Source: Pyrobaculum sp.
GTDB taxonomy: Archaea; Thermoproteota; Thermoprotei; Thermoproteales; Thermoproteaceae
NCBI GenBank assembly: GCA_022759345.1
Contig: JAEMPK010000150.1
Location: forward strand, 1 to 23,167
Direction of reading: 5' to 3'
DNA: 23,167 bases
Position numbers and translations under genes: made by a program. Positions 1-7,240 of the stretch are shown here, in pieces; position 1 is the stretch's first letter, and each line of letters begins with the position of its first letter. Under the pieces are notes generated by a model. The model was not told where the DNA came from, made no database searches, and saw only the letters and a list, made by a program, of their open reading frames with translations.

Positions 1-361
1 GTGTATGGACTTCACGACGGCAGAAACCCATTTGCCGTCGCTATACGGCCCCACCTAGACCTTGTCGCCCACTCTCACGACGCCTCTCTCCACCAGCCCG
101 CCGATGACTACGCCGACGCCCTTCACCAAGTAGATGTCGGAAATATACATGAGGAGGTCGCCGTTGTGGTCCCACTTCCTTCTCCTGGGCAACAGGGAGA
201 GGAACCGGAGCAACAGGTCAAGCCCGTGGCCGGTCACGCTTGAGACGAAAAACACCGGCGCGATGCGGCCGGTGGAGATGGCCCTAGCCGCCAGAACCAC
301 GTCACCCACATCTCTCACTACGTACGGTATCTTGCTGACCCCCGGCAAGGTGTCAGCCGGA
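1..361 (-). pseudogene. GTPBP1-like translational GTPase, degraded fragment
   Basis: The minus-strand reading frame from about 360 down to 1 encodes the end of a G domain and the start of domain 2 of an archaeal GTPBP1-like (EF-Tu-related) GTPase. Recognisable pieces are IPYVVRDVGDVVLAAR, APVFFVSSVTGHGLDLL and ISDIYLVKGVGVVIGG, followed by RVGDKV. An in-frame TAG stands at 57-55, and the same frame continues past it with matching sequence (VGPYSDGKWVSAVVKSIH) to the window edge, so one substitution of a Leu/Tyr-type codon has interrupted the gene. Upstream, the frame meets TAA and the P-loop half of the protein is absent; the sequence runs directly into remnants of hppA. Internal stop plus missing G1-G3 motifs point to a pseudogene and not to a functional short protein. 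The family assignment is from memory of conserved blocks. What lies left of base 1 cannot be seen. Confidence 0.72.
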
Positions 362-369
362 TACTCTTA

Positions 370-1790
370 ACGTTTTGTAACGGCCGTGCCTACTGCGACA
401 AATACAATCTCTCTGAGTTGACGTTCAGAGGCAACTCGCCGCTGAACGACTTATAGAGGAACGACGGTGGTGTGCCGATCAAGACGCTTGGGTTAATTAC
501 CTGAAGCGCCTTGAGGCTGTTGTCCAGTATATCCAACATGTGCATACCCCTGATCGCGGCAACGTTTACGATCTCAAATATTTAGAGCTAAGAAGAGGAC
601 GAGTGCCGCCAGCGCCGCGCTTGCAATTGCGTAGCCCTTAGTGGTTGCCTTGGTGGTGTTGCCCACGGAGTCCAGTACATCTGTCACCTCCCTCACGTTT
701 TCAGGCAAGCTGGCCATCTCGACGACGCCGTTGGCGTTATCGCTGACGGGGCCATACGAGTCGGCGGTAACGATGATACCGGCGACCACCAACAGCCCGA
801 CGCTGGCCATGGCGGTGCCGAAGATCCCGGCCAAGTACTTAGAATAGTCCCCAAACGCCGTCACGGGGACGGCGTAGAAGCCTATGGCATCCGACACACC
901 GAGCACGGCGGCTACCACGGCTATTATGGGTATGGCGCTCATGAGGCCGACCCCGTAGCCCGTGATGATCACCGTGGCGGGGCCTATTTTCGCCTGCTCG
1001 GCGATCCTCCTCACCGGGCCGTAGTTGTAAGAGGTGTAGTAGTCGGTTATCTTCACTATAACTGGAGCCACCAAGGCGCCGATAGACGTAGCCGCCGCGA
1101 GGGCCAAGGCTCTCCAAGGCCCAAGACCCAACAGGAATGACCCGATGAAAAACAGCACCACAGAGAGGGCAATAGTGGCGTAGATGGCCATGCTGATAGA
1201 TGGGGGCGGGTGCTTCACACCTGACGTCTTTAGCAGATTCACGCCAACGAAGGTGGCAACCAGGGCTAGAGTTGCGAAGAGTATAATCATCTCTATATAC
1301 TGCGCCGGAAGCCAGAGGATGGCCGCCGAGAATATAGCAGCAGTGACGGTCACGATGTAAGACTCGTAGACGTCCGCCGCCATGCCCGCCACATCGCCCA
1401 CGTTATCTCCCATGTTATCGGCAATGACGCTTGGGTTCCTCGGGTCGTCTTCAGGAATGCCAATCTCCACCTTGCCCACTAGATCTGCGCCTTGGTGTAT
1501 ATGCCGCCGCCGACTCTCATAAACAGAGTAACCAAGCTCGCGCCGAAATCCGACGTCACGAGGGGCACAGCCCAGTCATGTGTAGCGGCCTTAAACGCCA
1601 AGTAGAACCCCGAAATCAGGAGCAGGGCGATGCTGGCGAGAGACTGCCGCCTGTGGCGGCGGCTTGGGCGACGCGCGAGGCGGATCTGGTCGTGACATAC
1701 ATGCCGAGGTAGCCCGCCAACATCGAGCCTAACGCGCCGACGATGAAGCCCACCGTGGTGCGCCGCGGCAAGTCTATGGTTAATTCACTA
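370..1790 (-). pseudogene. hppA: Membrane-bound proton-translocating pyrophosphatase, multiply frameshifted
   Basis: M-PPases couple pyrophosphate hydrolysis to H+ pumping across the membrane. The longest open piece (1479-574, about 301 codons from an internal GTG) carries the family signature around [10 protein letters not shown] and [17 protein letters not shown], and late conserved blocks such as [14 protein letters not shown]. The rest is scattered over other frames. Near 1790-1645 a frame reads GALGSMLAGYLGMYV; it then jumps to ASIALLLISGFYLAF and [13 protein letters not shown], which ends in TAG near 1481. At the 3' end, after ALNI-TGA (574), the next frame continues with KALQVINPSVLIG, then another shift gives a VAVGTAV remnant ending near 370. 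Roughly the first 60 residues and about 40 internal residues are missing. At least four lesions make a sequencing artefact unlikely. The 5' break abuts the AT-rich ppa gene. Confidence 0.88.
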
Positions 1791-1794
1791 AAAA

Positions 1795-2310
1795 TTATTT
1801 TTTATTTTTAAATCTATCTATTGCCTCTTTAATTATCTTTAAAGCATCTTCCTTTCCTTTAAATTCTTTAACTTTAACAAATTTTCCAGGTTCTAGTTCT
1901 TTATAATGTTCATAGAAATGTTTTATTTGATTTAATATTGCTTCTGGTAAATCTTTTATATCTTTTATATTTGAAAATCTTGGATCTATTTTTTCATGTG
2001 GTACTGCAATTATTTTTCTATCAATTCCTTCTTCATCTTCTGTTATTAATACACCAATAGGCCTTGCTCTTATTAATACTCCAGGAATAAGTGTGTCATA
2101 TGTAATAACTAGAGCATCTAATGGATCTCCATCTTCTTCCAAAGTTTCTGGTATAAACCCATAATTGAATGGATAGAACATTGCCGTATATAATATTCTA
2201 TCTACCTTTATTACTTTTTCTTCTTCATCGAATTCATATTTTATATTGCTACCCTTTGGTATCTCTATAAATACATTTATATCTTCCGGAGGTTGCTTTC
2301 CGACTTTCAT
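1795..2310 (-). CDS. ppa: Soluble inorganic pyrophosphatase (family I)
   Basis: Cytosolic family I PPase, hydrolysing the pyrophosphate made by biosynthesis and nucleotidyl transfer. The 171-residue product has the typical archaeal length. It shows the family signature DGDPLD at residues 60-65, [11 protein letters not shown] near 16-26, YPFNYGFIP near 46-54 and the [20 protein letters not shown] blocks near 112-143. The start at 2310 ([10 protein letters not shown]) is chosen because a TATA-like box sits 25 nt upstream; the frame is open 20 codons further back without homology. Base composition is strikingly AT-rich (codons such as TTA, ATA, AGA, AAA) compared with every neighbour, which suggests acquisition from an AT-rich archaeon. 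Relatedness to Sulfolobales-type enzymes is my impression only. It sits exactly at the truncated 5' end of the decayed hppA and probably took over its role. Confidence 0.93.
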   Translation of the reverse strand: MKVGKQPPEDINVFIEIPKGSNIKYEFDEEEKVIKVDRILYTAMFYPFNYGFIPETLEEDGDPLDALVITYDTLIPGVLIRARPIGVLITEDEEGIDRKIIAVPHEKIDPRFSNIKDIKDLPEAILNQIKHFYEHYKELEPGKFVKVKEFKGKEDALKIIKEAIDRFKNKK

Positions 2311-2330
2311 CTTACTATAGTTTACCATCT

Positions 2331-2340
2331 CTTTATAAAT
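2331..2340 (-). promoter_or_regulatory. TATA-like box of ppa
   Basis: The minus strand reads ATTTATAAAG here, centred about 25 nt before the ATG at 2310. This is the spacing expected for a leaderless archaeal transcript and decides the ppa start. Confidence 0.6.
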
Positions 2341-2521
2341 TTGATTTCTATAGAAAGGCAAGTAGATCAAAGTGGCAAAAAGAGAATGGTATCAATTGTA
2401 GAAACCGTACTTGTTAAGAAACAATAATCTTTTTATATTTTTGATGGTCGTTTATTTAATATAGCGAGGTAGGGTCGCCAGAAGTGTCCGGGAGGTGCTA
2501 CTCTATTGTTTATGCAACGTC

Positions 2522-2538
2522 TACGTATTGAATACGTA
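2522..2538. repeat. 17-bp perfect palindrome upstream of ATPase gene
   Basis: TACGTATT-G-AATACGTA is a perfect inverted repeat with one central base. It ends about 8 bp upstream of the TATA-like box of the ATPase subunit gene, where a transcription factor could act on recruitment of TBP/TFB. No regulator is identified. The rest of the 2311-2574 divergent spacer is AT-rich near ppa and shows no gene. Confidence 0.5.
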
Positions 2539-2545
2539 TACGCAA

Positions 2546-2555
2546 TATTTTAAAG
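2546..2555 (+). promoter_or_regulatory. TATA-like box of ATPase subunit I gene
   Basis: TATTTTAAAG, centred about 25 nt upstream of the GTG at 2575. This fits a leaderless transcript and supports the GTG as start. Confidence 0.55.
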
Positions 2556-2574
2556 CAACGTAGTTATTGCCTTT

Positions 2575-4878
2575 GTGCCTCTTGAACGTGTTGTGGAGTT
2601 TAGAGTGGCAACTCACGTGGACTTGTTGCCTGAAGTAATCTATTTCGTCGGCAAGACAGGAGTTGCGATGTTCGAAGAAAGACCGGAGAAACTTCCCAGA
2701 CCGCGCGACCCAACGTCTCTCCAGAAGGCTAAGAAGATAGACGAGTTCCTGAATCAGCTACTGCTGTACGTAGAACCGCAACAGGTGACGTTGCCGCTGG
2801 AGAGGTTGGAGTCTCAGATAGACTCAGCGCTGGAGAAGCTAGAGACTCTCTACAAGGAGGTTTCCTACTACACCCGCCTAATAGAAGAACTACGGGGAAA
2901 GTTAGCAATCTCGAGAGAAGTCGCGGCGGTGAAAACATCTGCGTTCCCAAAGACTGAGGCGTTAGAGGTCTTCGTGGCTTTGCCAGGCAGGGCTGTGAAA
3001 GAAGCTGTTGAACTTGTTAAATCCCACGGCGGCACAGCGGCGCAACAGGGCAACGCCCTAATTGTCGCGGTAGAACGGAGAAGCGCACAGCAGTTAAAGA
3101 ACGCGTTGGAGAAACTCGGGACGCGTATTTTCTCTCTCCAAGAGGTCGCCGATATGGAGCCCCCCAGCGCGTTAGAAGAAAGACTGAGAAGAGCCGAAGA
3201 GGAGTTGAAAGCTGTTGTGGAAAAACATAAAGATCTTATAAACTACGCCTACACGCTTAAGTTAGCGACGACCGCGGTGGCTGAGACCTTTAATAAGTCT
3301 GCAATTGATGAAGGTGTAGAGATAGGACGCGTCTTTGAATCATATGAAAAAGAGATTAAGAGACTTGAAGAACAGCTGATGCATCTCTCCAAGATTAAAA
3401 AAGTTCTTGACGCTTTCTCCGACAGAAAAGAGCTGAAGCTTCCCGAGGGGTATAAACTGGTGGCAGACCCAGAGACTCCTATAACTGTTCCTCACACAAT
3501 AGAGGACATCAACGGAATTAAGGTGGCGTTGGTTAAGGGCGAGGTGAGGGGGGTGGAGATTCCACAGGAGTACCTATCAGATATAAAGACCGGCAGAGAA
3601 CTTGTTGAAAACGCCATAAAATCACTAGAGGCATCTCTTCAAAAACTCAAAAAAGAACTAGAAGCAATCGAAAAACTATATCATGAATATTCTATATATG
3701 GCGATAAGAGATGGGAAGAACATAAAGACGTGGCGTCTGTCATATTTTACGTATTGGAAAAAGACGCGAAGAAGGTGGACGAGGCCCTTGTGGAGTTCGT
3801 AAGGCGTAATCTCGGTATGTTGGATGTGGTTAAGAAGATGCGTTATAAGTATTTCGAGGCGGTGCCTGTGGAGAGGAGGCCGACGTTGGAGAGGTACCCC
3901 ACACCTGTTAGGCAGTTTACTAAGATTGTGTATATGTACGGCGTGCCTAGGCCTAATGAGATTAGTCCAGTGCCGCTTGTGGCGCTTCTCTTCCCCATAT
4001 TCTTCGGCTGGATGTACGGCGACCTAGGCCACGGCTTCCTCCTGTTTCTACTGGGCATACTCCTCCTGAAGAAGCTCTATGGAGGGAAGTATAGAGAGTG
4101 GGGAATTATCTGGACGTTAACAGGACTCGTATCTATGTTCTTCGGCGCCTTCATCTACCAAGAAGCCTTCGGCTTCGGATTTAAAGAACTCGGCATAAAG
4201 ACGTCGACACCGCCCGTGCTACACCTATTCGGCGAGTACGAGTTAGTAACTACAGATGGGGTTCTGGCCGCAATCAAAGCGGCGTTTATACTAGGCTTCC
4301 TCCTCATCCTACTTGCCTTTCTTTCCAAATTCATAAACACGTTGTTGAAAGGAGAGCCCGACGTAGCGGTTGGCGTTGTGCTGCCTCAGGTGGCGCTCTT
4401 CTTCTCTCTGGGCATGGTGTTCTTCTCGTTAGTAAAAAACGCGCTAAACCTAGGCTTCCTAGAGCCGCTCCTCCAGCTCCCGTGGATGTACATCTTCGTG
4501 GCGGCGGTTATCTGGAGCGCGGCGGGGGCCTTCGCGTTGAGGGCTAAATATAAACATCACGAAGAGGCGCCTCCCGTCACTGAGGAGTTCATAATGGGCC
4601 TCGTCGAGGGCTCGCTTGGCGCGTTGGCAAACATACCGAGTTTCGCCCGTCTAGTAATCTTGGTGTTGATCCACGGCGTGTTGACAAAGTTGGTAAACAA
4701 CGTCGCAATTTCGCTGGGACCCGCCGGAATACTCTTCGCAGTGTTTGGACACTCTCTAATAGCGGCCGCCGAGGGGTTGTTCTCCATGGTGCAATCTCTC
4801 CGTCTCGTGTTCTACGAGACGCTATCTAAGTTCTATGAAGGCAGAGGACGCCTCTTCACACCCCTGGCTCTGCCCTAA
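2575..4878 (+). CDS. atpI: A-type (V-type) ATP synthase subunit I/a
   Basis: Membrane stator and proton half-channel subunit of the archaeal A1Ao ATP synthase (homologue of V-ATPase subunit a), 767 residues. Residues 1 to about 455 form the hydrophilic N-terminal arm, rich in Glu/Lys heptads typical of coiled coil (for example around 80-110, 205-275 and 345-370). From about 463 the protein is a string of membrane segments, beginning with the family hallmark FPIFFGWMYGDLGHGFLLF. The C-terminal VQSLRLVFYETLSKFYEGRG contains the conserved arginine region facing the c-ring, followed by the usual FxPL-type ending. The start is GTG at 2575, placed by a TATA-like box. The other ATPase subunits are not in the window, so this gene is separate from the main operon, or its operon partners are elsewhere. 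Its stop overlaps the next start (TAATG). Confidence 0.93.
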   Translation: MPLERVVEFRVATHVDLLPEVIYFVGKTGVAMFEERPEKLPRPRDPTSLQKAKKIDEFLNQLLLYVEPQQVTLPLERLESQIDSALEKLETLYKEVSYYTRLIEELRGKLAISREVAAVKTSAFPKTEALEVFVALPGRAVKEAVELVKSHGGTAAQQGNALIVAVERRSAQQLKNALEKLGTRIFSLQEVADMEPPSALEERLRRAEEELKAVVEKHKDLINYAYTLKLATTAVAETFNKSAIDEGVEIGRVFESYEKEIKRLEEQLMHLSKIKKVLDAFSDRKELKLPEGYKLVADPETPITVPHTIEDINGIKVALVKGEVRGVEIPQEYLSDIKTGRELVENAIKSLEASLQKLKKELEAIEKLYHEYSIYGDKRWEEHKDVASVIFYVLEKDAKKVDEALVEFVRRNLGMLDVVKKMRYKYFEAVPVERRPTLERYPTPVRQFTKIVYMYGVPRPNEISPVPLVALLFPIFFGWMYGDLGHGFLLFLLGILLLKKLYGGKYREWGIIWTLTGLVSMFFGAFIYQEAFGFGFKELGIKTSTPPVLHLFGEYELVTTDGVLAAIKAAFILGFLLILLAFLSKFINTLLKGEPDVAVGVVLPQVALFFSLGMVFFSLVKNALNLGFLEPLLQLPWMYIFVAAVIWSAAGAFALRAKYKHHEEAPPVTEEFIMGLVEGSLGALANIPSFARLVILVLIHGVLTKLVNNVAISLGPAGILFAVFGHSLIAAAEGLFSMVQSLRLVFYETLSKFYEGRGRLFTPLALP

Positions 4879-5549
4879 TGGAGATAATCGCCGAGGTCAC
4901 CCCGGTCAGAGACAGAGAAAGACTCCTAAAGAAGCTAGAGGCGCTTAAGCCTTTAGTAAACAAGATAGATATACCCGAGGCGCCTGGAGGTAAACCTACG
5001 GCGCACGCCCTAGCCGTCGGCGTCCTTGCCAAGCAAATGGGACTTGAGCCCATTGTGCATATCCGTCTTCTCGACGTGAACAAGACAGGTCTGAAGTCTC
5101 TACTCGGCGGGGCGTACCTACTTGACATAAGAGAGGTAGTGGTGTTGCAGGGAGATCCTCCGGCGGAGGGCAGGCCGGTAGGCGACGTGTCCACGGAAGA
5201 GGCGGTGACAGGGGCGAAGAAGATAGGCCTTAAGGTGGGGGCATTGTTGAGCCTAAAAAGAGACTACAAGAGACGAATAGAAACTCTCGGAGCCGACTTT
5301 TATCTAGCACTACATCTCACAGACGTAAGACAACTAGAAGGACTCCCACCAGTGGTCTACCCCTACGTCATGGTAAAGACAAGCAACAACTCCGCGTTAA
5401 TAGAAAGACTTAAACAAACAGCCGTGAATCCTCAAAAGGCGCTGGAGTTGATAAGGGCGCTGGAGGGAGTAGCCCCCGGCGTCGTCGTCTCAGTGCCTGG
5501 AGACTTCGACACATTGCTGAATCTTTTGAACCAGATTAAGAAATCTTAA
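4878..5549 (+). CDS. Methylenetetrahydrofolate reductase-like (MetF family) protein
   Basis: A 223-residue TIM-barrel protein resembling short archaeal MetF-like proteins. The recognisable block is the VHIRLLDVNKTGLKSLLGGA segment near 60-80 followed by EVVVLQGDPP near 88-97, which corresponds to the family's cofactor-binding region with the conserved GDP. Bacterial MetF is about 290-300 residues, so this is a shortened version and its pterin substrate (folate or another C1 carrier) cannot be read from sequence. The ATG at 4878 overlaps the ATPase stop codon as TAATG, implying co-transcription and translational coupling. The 3' end overlaps the 3' end of convergent rnp1 by 14 bp. The function is inferred from the motif only; a related flavin or pterin enzyme is possible. 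Confidence 0.6.
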   Translation: MEIIAEVTPVRDRERLLKKLEALKPLVNKIDIPEAPGGKPTAHALAVGVLAKQMGLEPIVHIRLLDVNKTGLKSLLGGAYLLDIREVVVLQGDPPAEGRPVGDVSTEEAVTGAKKIGLKVGALLSLKRDYKRRIETLGADFYLALHLTDVRQLEGLPPVVYPYVMVKTSNNSALIERLKQTAVNPQKALELIRALEGVAPGVVVSVPGDFDTLLNLLNQIKKS

Positions 5550-5784
5550 AGCCGCAGCCGAAGAGTCTTTTGTCTCGATATCCAACTAGATAAATACCAT
5601 TAACCAAGACATTTAAATCATATACATAAAAATAACAAATTGACTTTGGAATAGTTATAACTTTGTTCTTTGTCAACACCAGGAAGGTGTTGTAAGTCTC
5701 GCCGACTACGACGCCTCTTGCGCGGTATGGACATCTATACGTAGAAACCTCTGCCCCCAAAAGGTCTAGACAACTTACGCGCAA
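5536..5784 (-). CDS. rnp1: Ribonuclease P protein component 1 (Rpp29 family)
   Basis: Small protein subunit of archaeal RNase P, which removes 5' leaders from pre-tRNA. The 82-residue product shows the Rpp29 Sm-like barrel pattern: GVVVGETYNTFLVL (family form G-hV-x-ET-x-NT), KVITIPKS, a short aromatic strand, then VNGIYLVGYRDKRL (family form V-x-G-x-L-x-xR-x-x-R). It follows rpl29 by 2 nt, starting with TTG at 5784, the normal place for this gene in archaeal ribosomal operons. It is at the short end for the family. The downstream neighbour rps17, usual in archaea, is absent: the MetF-like gene converges here and the two coding regions overlap by 14 bp. Confidence 0.83.
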   Translation of the reverse strand: MRVSCLDLLGAEVSTYRCPYRARGVVVGETYNTFLVLTKNKVITIPKSICYFYVYDLNVLVNGIYLVGYRDKRLFGCGFKIS

Positions 5785-5786
5785 GG

Positions 5787-5996
5787 CTACTTTTTCGACT
5801 CTTCTCTTTCAATGGTTAAAATCCTGGCAATTGCCCTCTTTACCTGTTTAATCCTGCCGGGCTTCTCCACGAAGCCTCTTGCACGTTGAGTCTCCAGCTT
5901 AACAAGTTCCGCCTTGAGCTGTTGAAGTAGTTGACGTCTCTCTTCAGGCTTCATCTCTCTCAACACCGTTGCCTTTAGCTTCTTTTCAGCAGACAT
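5787..5996 (-). CDS. rpl29: 50S ribosomal protein L29 (uL29)
   Basis: A 69-residue basic, helical protein of the large ribosomal subunit near the exit tunnel. It has the expected pattern of two helices: LREMKPEERRQLLQQLKAELVKLETQRARGF followed by PGRIKQVKRAIARILTIERE, given here in words because it is the family signature: leucine-rich helix, then R-x-K-x-x-K-R-x-I-A-R. The ATG at 5996 has a TATA-like box about 25 nt upstream, so besides read-through from rps3 it may have its own leaderless promoter. Confidence 0.93.
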   Translation of the reverse strand: MSAEKKLKATVLREMKPEERRQLLQQLKAELVKLETQRARGFVEKPGRIKQVKRAIARILTIEREESKK

Positions 5997-6016
5997 GTGG
6001 TGCGTGTAAACCCGCA

Positions 6017-6025
6017 GTTTTTAAG
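6017..6025 (-). promoter_or_regulatory. TATA-like box of rpl29
   Basis: The minus strand reads CTTAAAAAC at the end of rps3, centred about 25 nt before the rpl29 ATG. This suggests an internal promoter, consistent with leaderless starts elsewhere in the window. Confidence 0.4.
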
Positions 6026-6026
6026 T

Positions 6027-6686
6027 TTACTGCTGCGCCTGGGCGGTTGCCTCGGGCTTGGTGGGAGGCTTGATCTTGTACTCATCGCTGTACCGCATGG
6101 TGGTCGGCGCGATCCGCACCTCTATGCCGTATATACCGGGCTTCAAAAGCACATGAACCACCGCCCGCCTAACTCTATTCTTGGCGTCGTAGCCGATCTT
6201 GTAGAGCTTCCCAAAGGTCTGCTTCTCGAACTTAGCTCTCTCAGTGGACAGCTTGCCGCTCACCACGATCTCAAAACCCCTCGCCCCGGCCTCCATTAAC
6301 TGCCTAATGGCAACAAACATGACACGTCTAAACCTCACGCCCTTGGCCATGGCGTTGGCTATACGGTATGCCACGACCTTAGGAAACATCTCAGGCGCCT
6401 CTATCTTAGAGACGTCAATCACGTCGATCTGTGGGTTCTCCACGCCGAGCTTGTTAGCGAGGATGTTACTGATCTCCTTCACGATGGCGCCCTTCCTGCC
6501 GATTATTCTAGAAGGCCTCTCGGCATATATCACGATGCGCGTGCCCAGGGGAGTCTTCAAAATCTCGGAGTCGATGTATCCATACTTACTCAGCCTATAC
6601 TCAAGAAACTCCTTAATCATCCACTTCTTCTTGTTCTCCTCCAAGATCTTCTTATACACAGGCAACCTCCTCTGGGCGGCGGACAT
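6027..6686 (-). CDS. rps3: 30S ribosomal protein S3 (uS3)
   Basis: A 219-residue protein of the small-subunit head at the mRNA entry tunnel. N-terminal residues MSAAQRRLPVYKKILEENKK lead into the KH domain with the RNA-binding loop SRIIGRKGAIVK at about 58-69. The C-terminal S3 domain follows (ARGFEIVVSGKLSTERAK, KPGIYGIEVRI), and a low-complexity tail rich in Ala, Gln and Pro ends the protein. An upstream in-frame extension to 6800 exists, but it has no homology to S3 and a TATA-like box sits 26 nt before the ATG at 6686, so that ATG is chosen. It heads a group rps3-rpl29-rnp1; rpl22, its usual upstream neighbour, is missing here. Confidence 0.95.
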   Translation of the reverse strand: MSAAQRRLPVYKKILEENKKKWMIKEFLEYRLSKYGYIDSEILKTPLGTRIVIYAERPSRIIGRKGAIVKEISNILANKLGVENPQIDVIDVSKIEAPEMFPKVVAYRIANAMAKGVRFRRVMFVAIRQLMEAGARGFEIVVSGKLSTERAKFEKQTFGKLYKIGYDAKNRVRRAVVHVLLKPGIYGIEVRIAPTTMRYSDEYKIKPPTKPEATAQAQQ

Positions 6687-6707
6687 CGCCACCACCATCA
6701 ACGCCAT

Positions 6708-6715
6708 ATTTAAAT
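6708..6715 (-). promoter_or_regulatory. TATA-like box of rps3
   Basis: ATTTAAAT, centred 25-26 nt upstream of the ATG at 6686. It lies inside the longer open frame, which argues against the longer start. Confidence 0.6.
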
Positions 6716-6776
6716 CTTTCTGAAACCCACCACCTCGACGTCCAGCGATAAGAGATTCAACATATATGAACACACG

Positions 6777-7004
6777 ACTCAGAATCCCCGAGTCCTCCAA
6801 CTCTCTAGTGGTCTAAACATCTTAACAGGCCCTACAGCTGGCGTACATCCAGATTTCGTAAGAGGAACAAAGGTACACATCCTAGCATCAATGAAATTCA
6901 ACATAGAAGAGACTATAAAGCACTTAAAATTAGGCAACTATATCTCGTTGGCGATTCATAAAAACCTGGGAATTCCATACGCCATAGATCTGAGGACATA
7001 CTAG
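6777..7004 (+). pseudogene. C-terminal remnant resembling DUF364 (putative heavy-metal chelation)
   Basis: A plus-strand frame stays open from about 6721 to the TAG at 7002-7004 but has no suitable start codon except an ATG deep inside (6891). It reads NILTGPTAGVHPDFVRGTKV, then HILASMKFNIEETIKHLKLG and IHKNLGIPYAID. This resembles, from memory, the C-terminal half of DUF364/PF04016 proteins (hydrophobic-GPTA-x-x-P, then a Gly-rich end). The N-terminal three quarters is gone and the 5' side is occupied by the rps3 promoter and start, so this is read as a truncated relic. The family assignment is tentative; a chance open frame of this length cannot be excluded. The remaining spacer to 7240 shows no gene apart from the hypF promoter. 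Confidence 0.42.
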
Positions 7005-7208
7005 AATTGACGATCTCAAACCCTTCGGCAAGTCATCAACACTATAAACACATTACTAACAATTATATCTGGAACCTTATAAGAGCCTTATGTAAAAGAC
7101 AGAGATTATGGAAAACGACTTAAGAAAACTCACGCAGAGACCTCGGCTTGTTAATACATGCGGTCATGGAGCTAAAAAGATCCCTGCCTCTACAATAGGC
7201 TTACCCGA

Positions 7209-7216
7209 GTTAAATA
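7209..7216 (+). promoter_or_regulatory. TATA-like box of hypF
   Basis: GTTAAATA-type box centred about 28 nt upstream of the hypF ATG at 7241, consistent with a leaderless or nearly leaderless transcript. Confidence 0.45.
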
Positions 7217-7240
7217 GCCGCCTTATCTCGCCGCGGGCCC

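Noticed and set aside
55..57. TAG as a pyrrolysine or recoding site
   Set aside because: The gene also lacks its N-terminal half and neighbours a decayed hppA, so simple pseudogene formation is the better explanation. Nothing in the window supports recoding.
6686..6800. Longer ribosomal protein S3 beginning at 6800
   Set aside because: The extension has no S3 homology and spans the TATA-like box of the gene.
7005..7107. C/D box small RNA on the minus strand (TTGATGA near 7035)
   Set aside because: A C-box-like sequence is present, but no CTGA D box at the expected spacing could be found.
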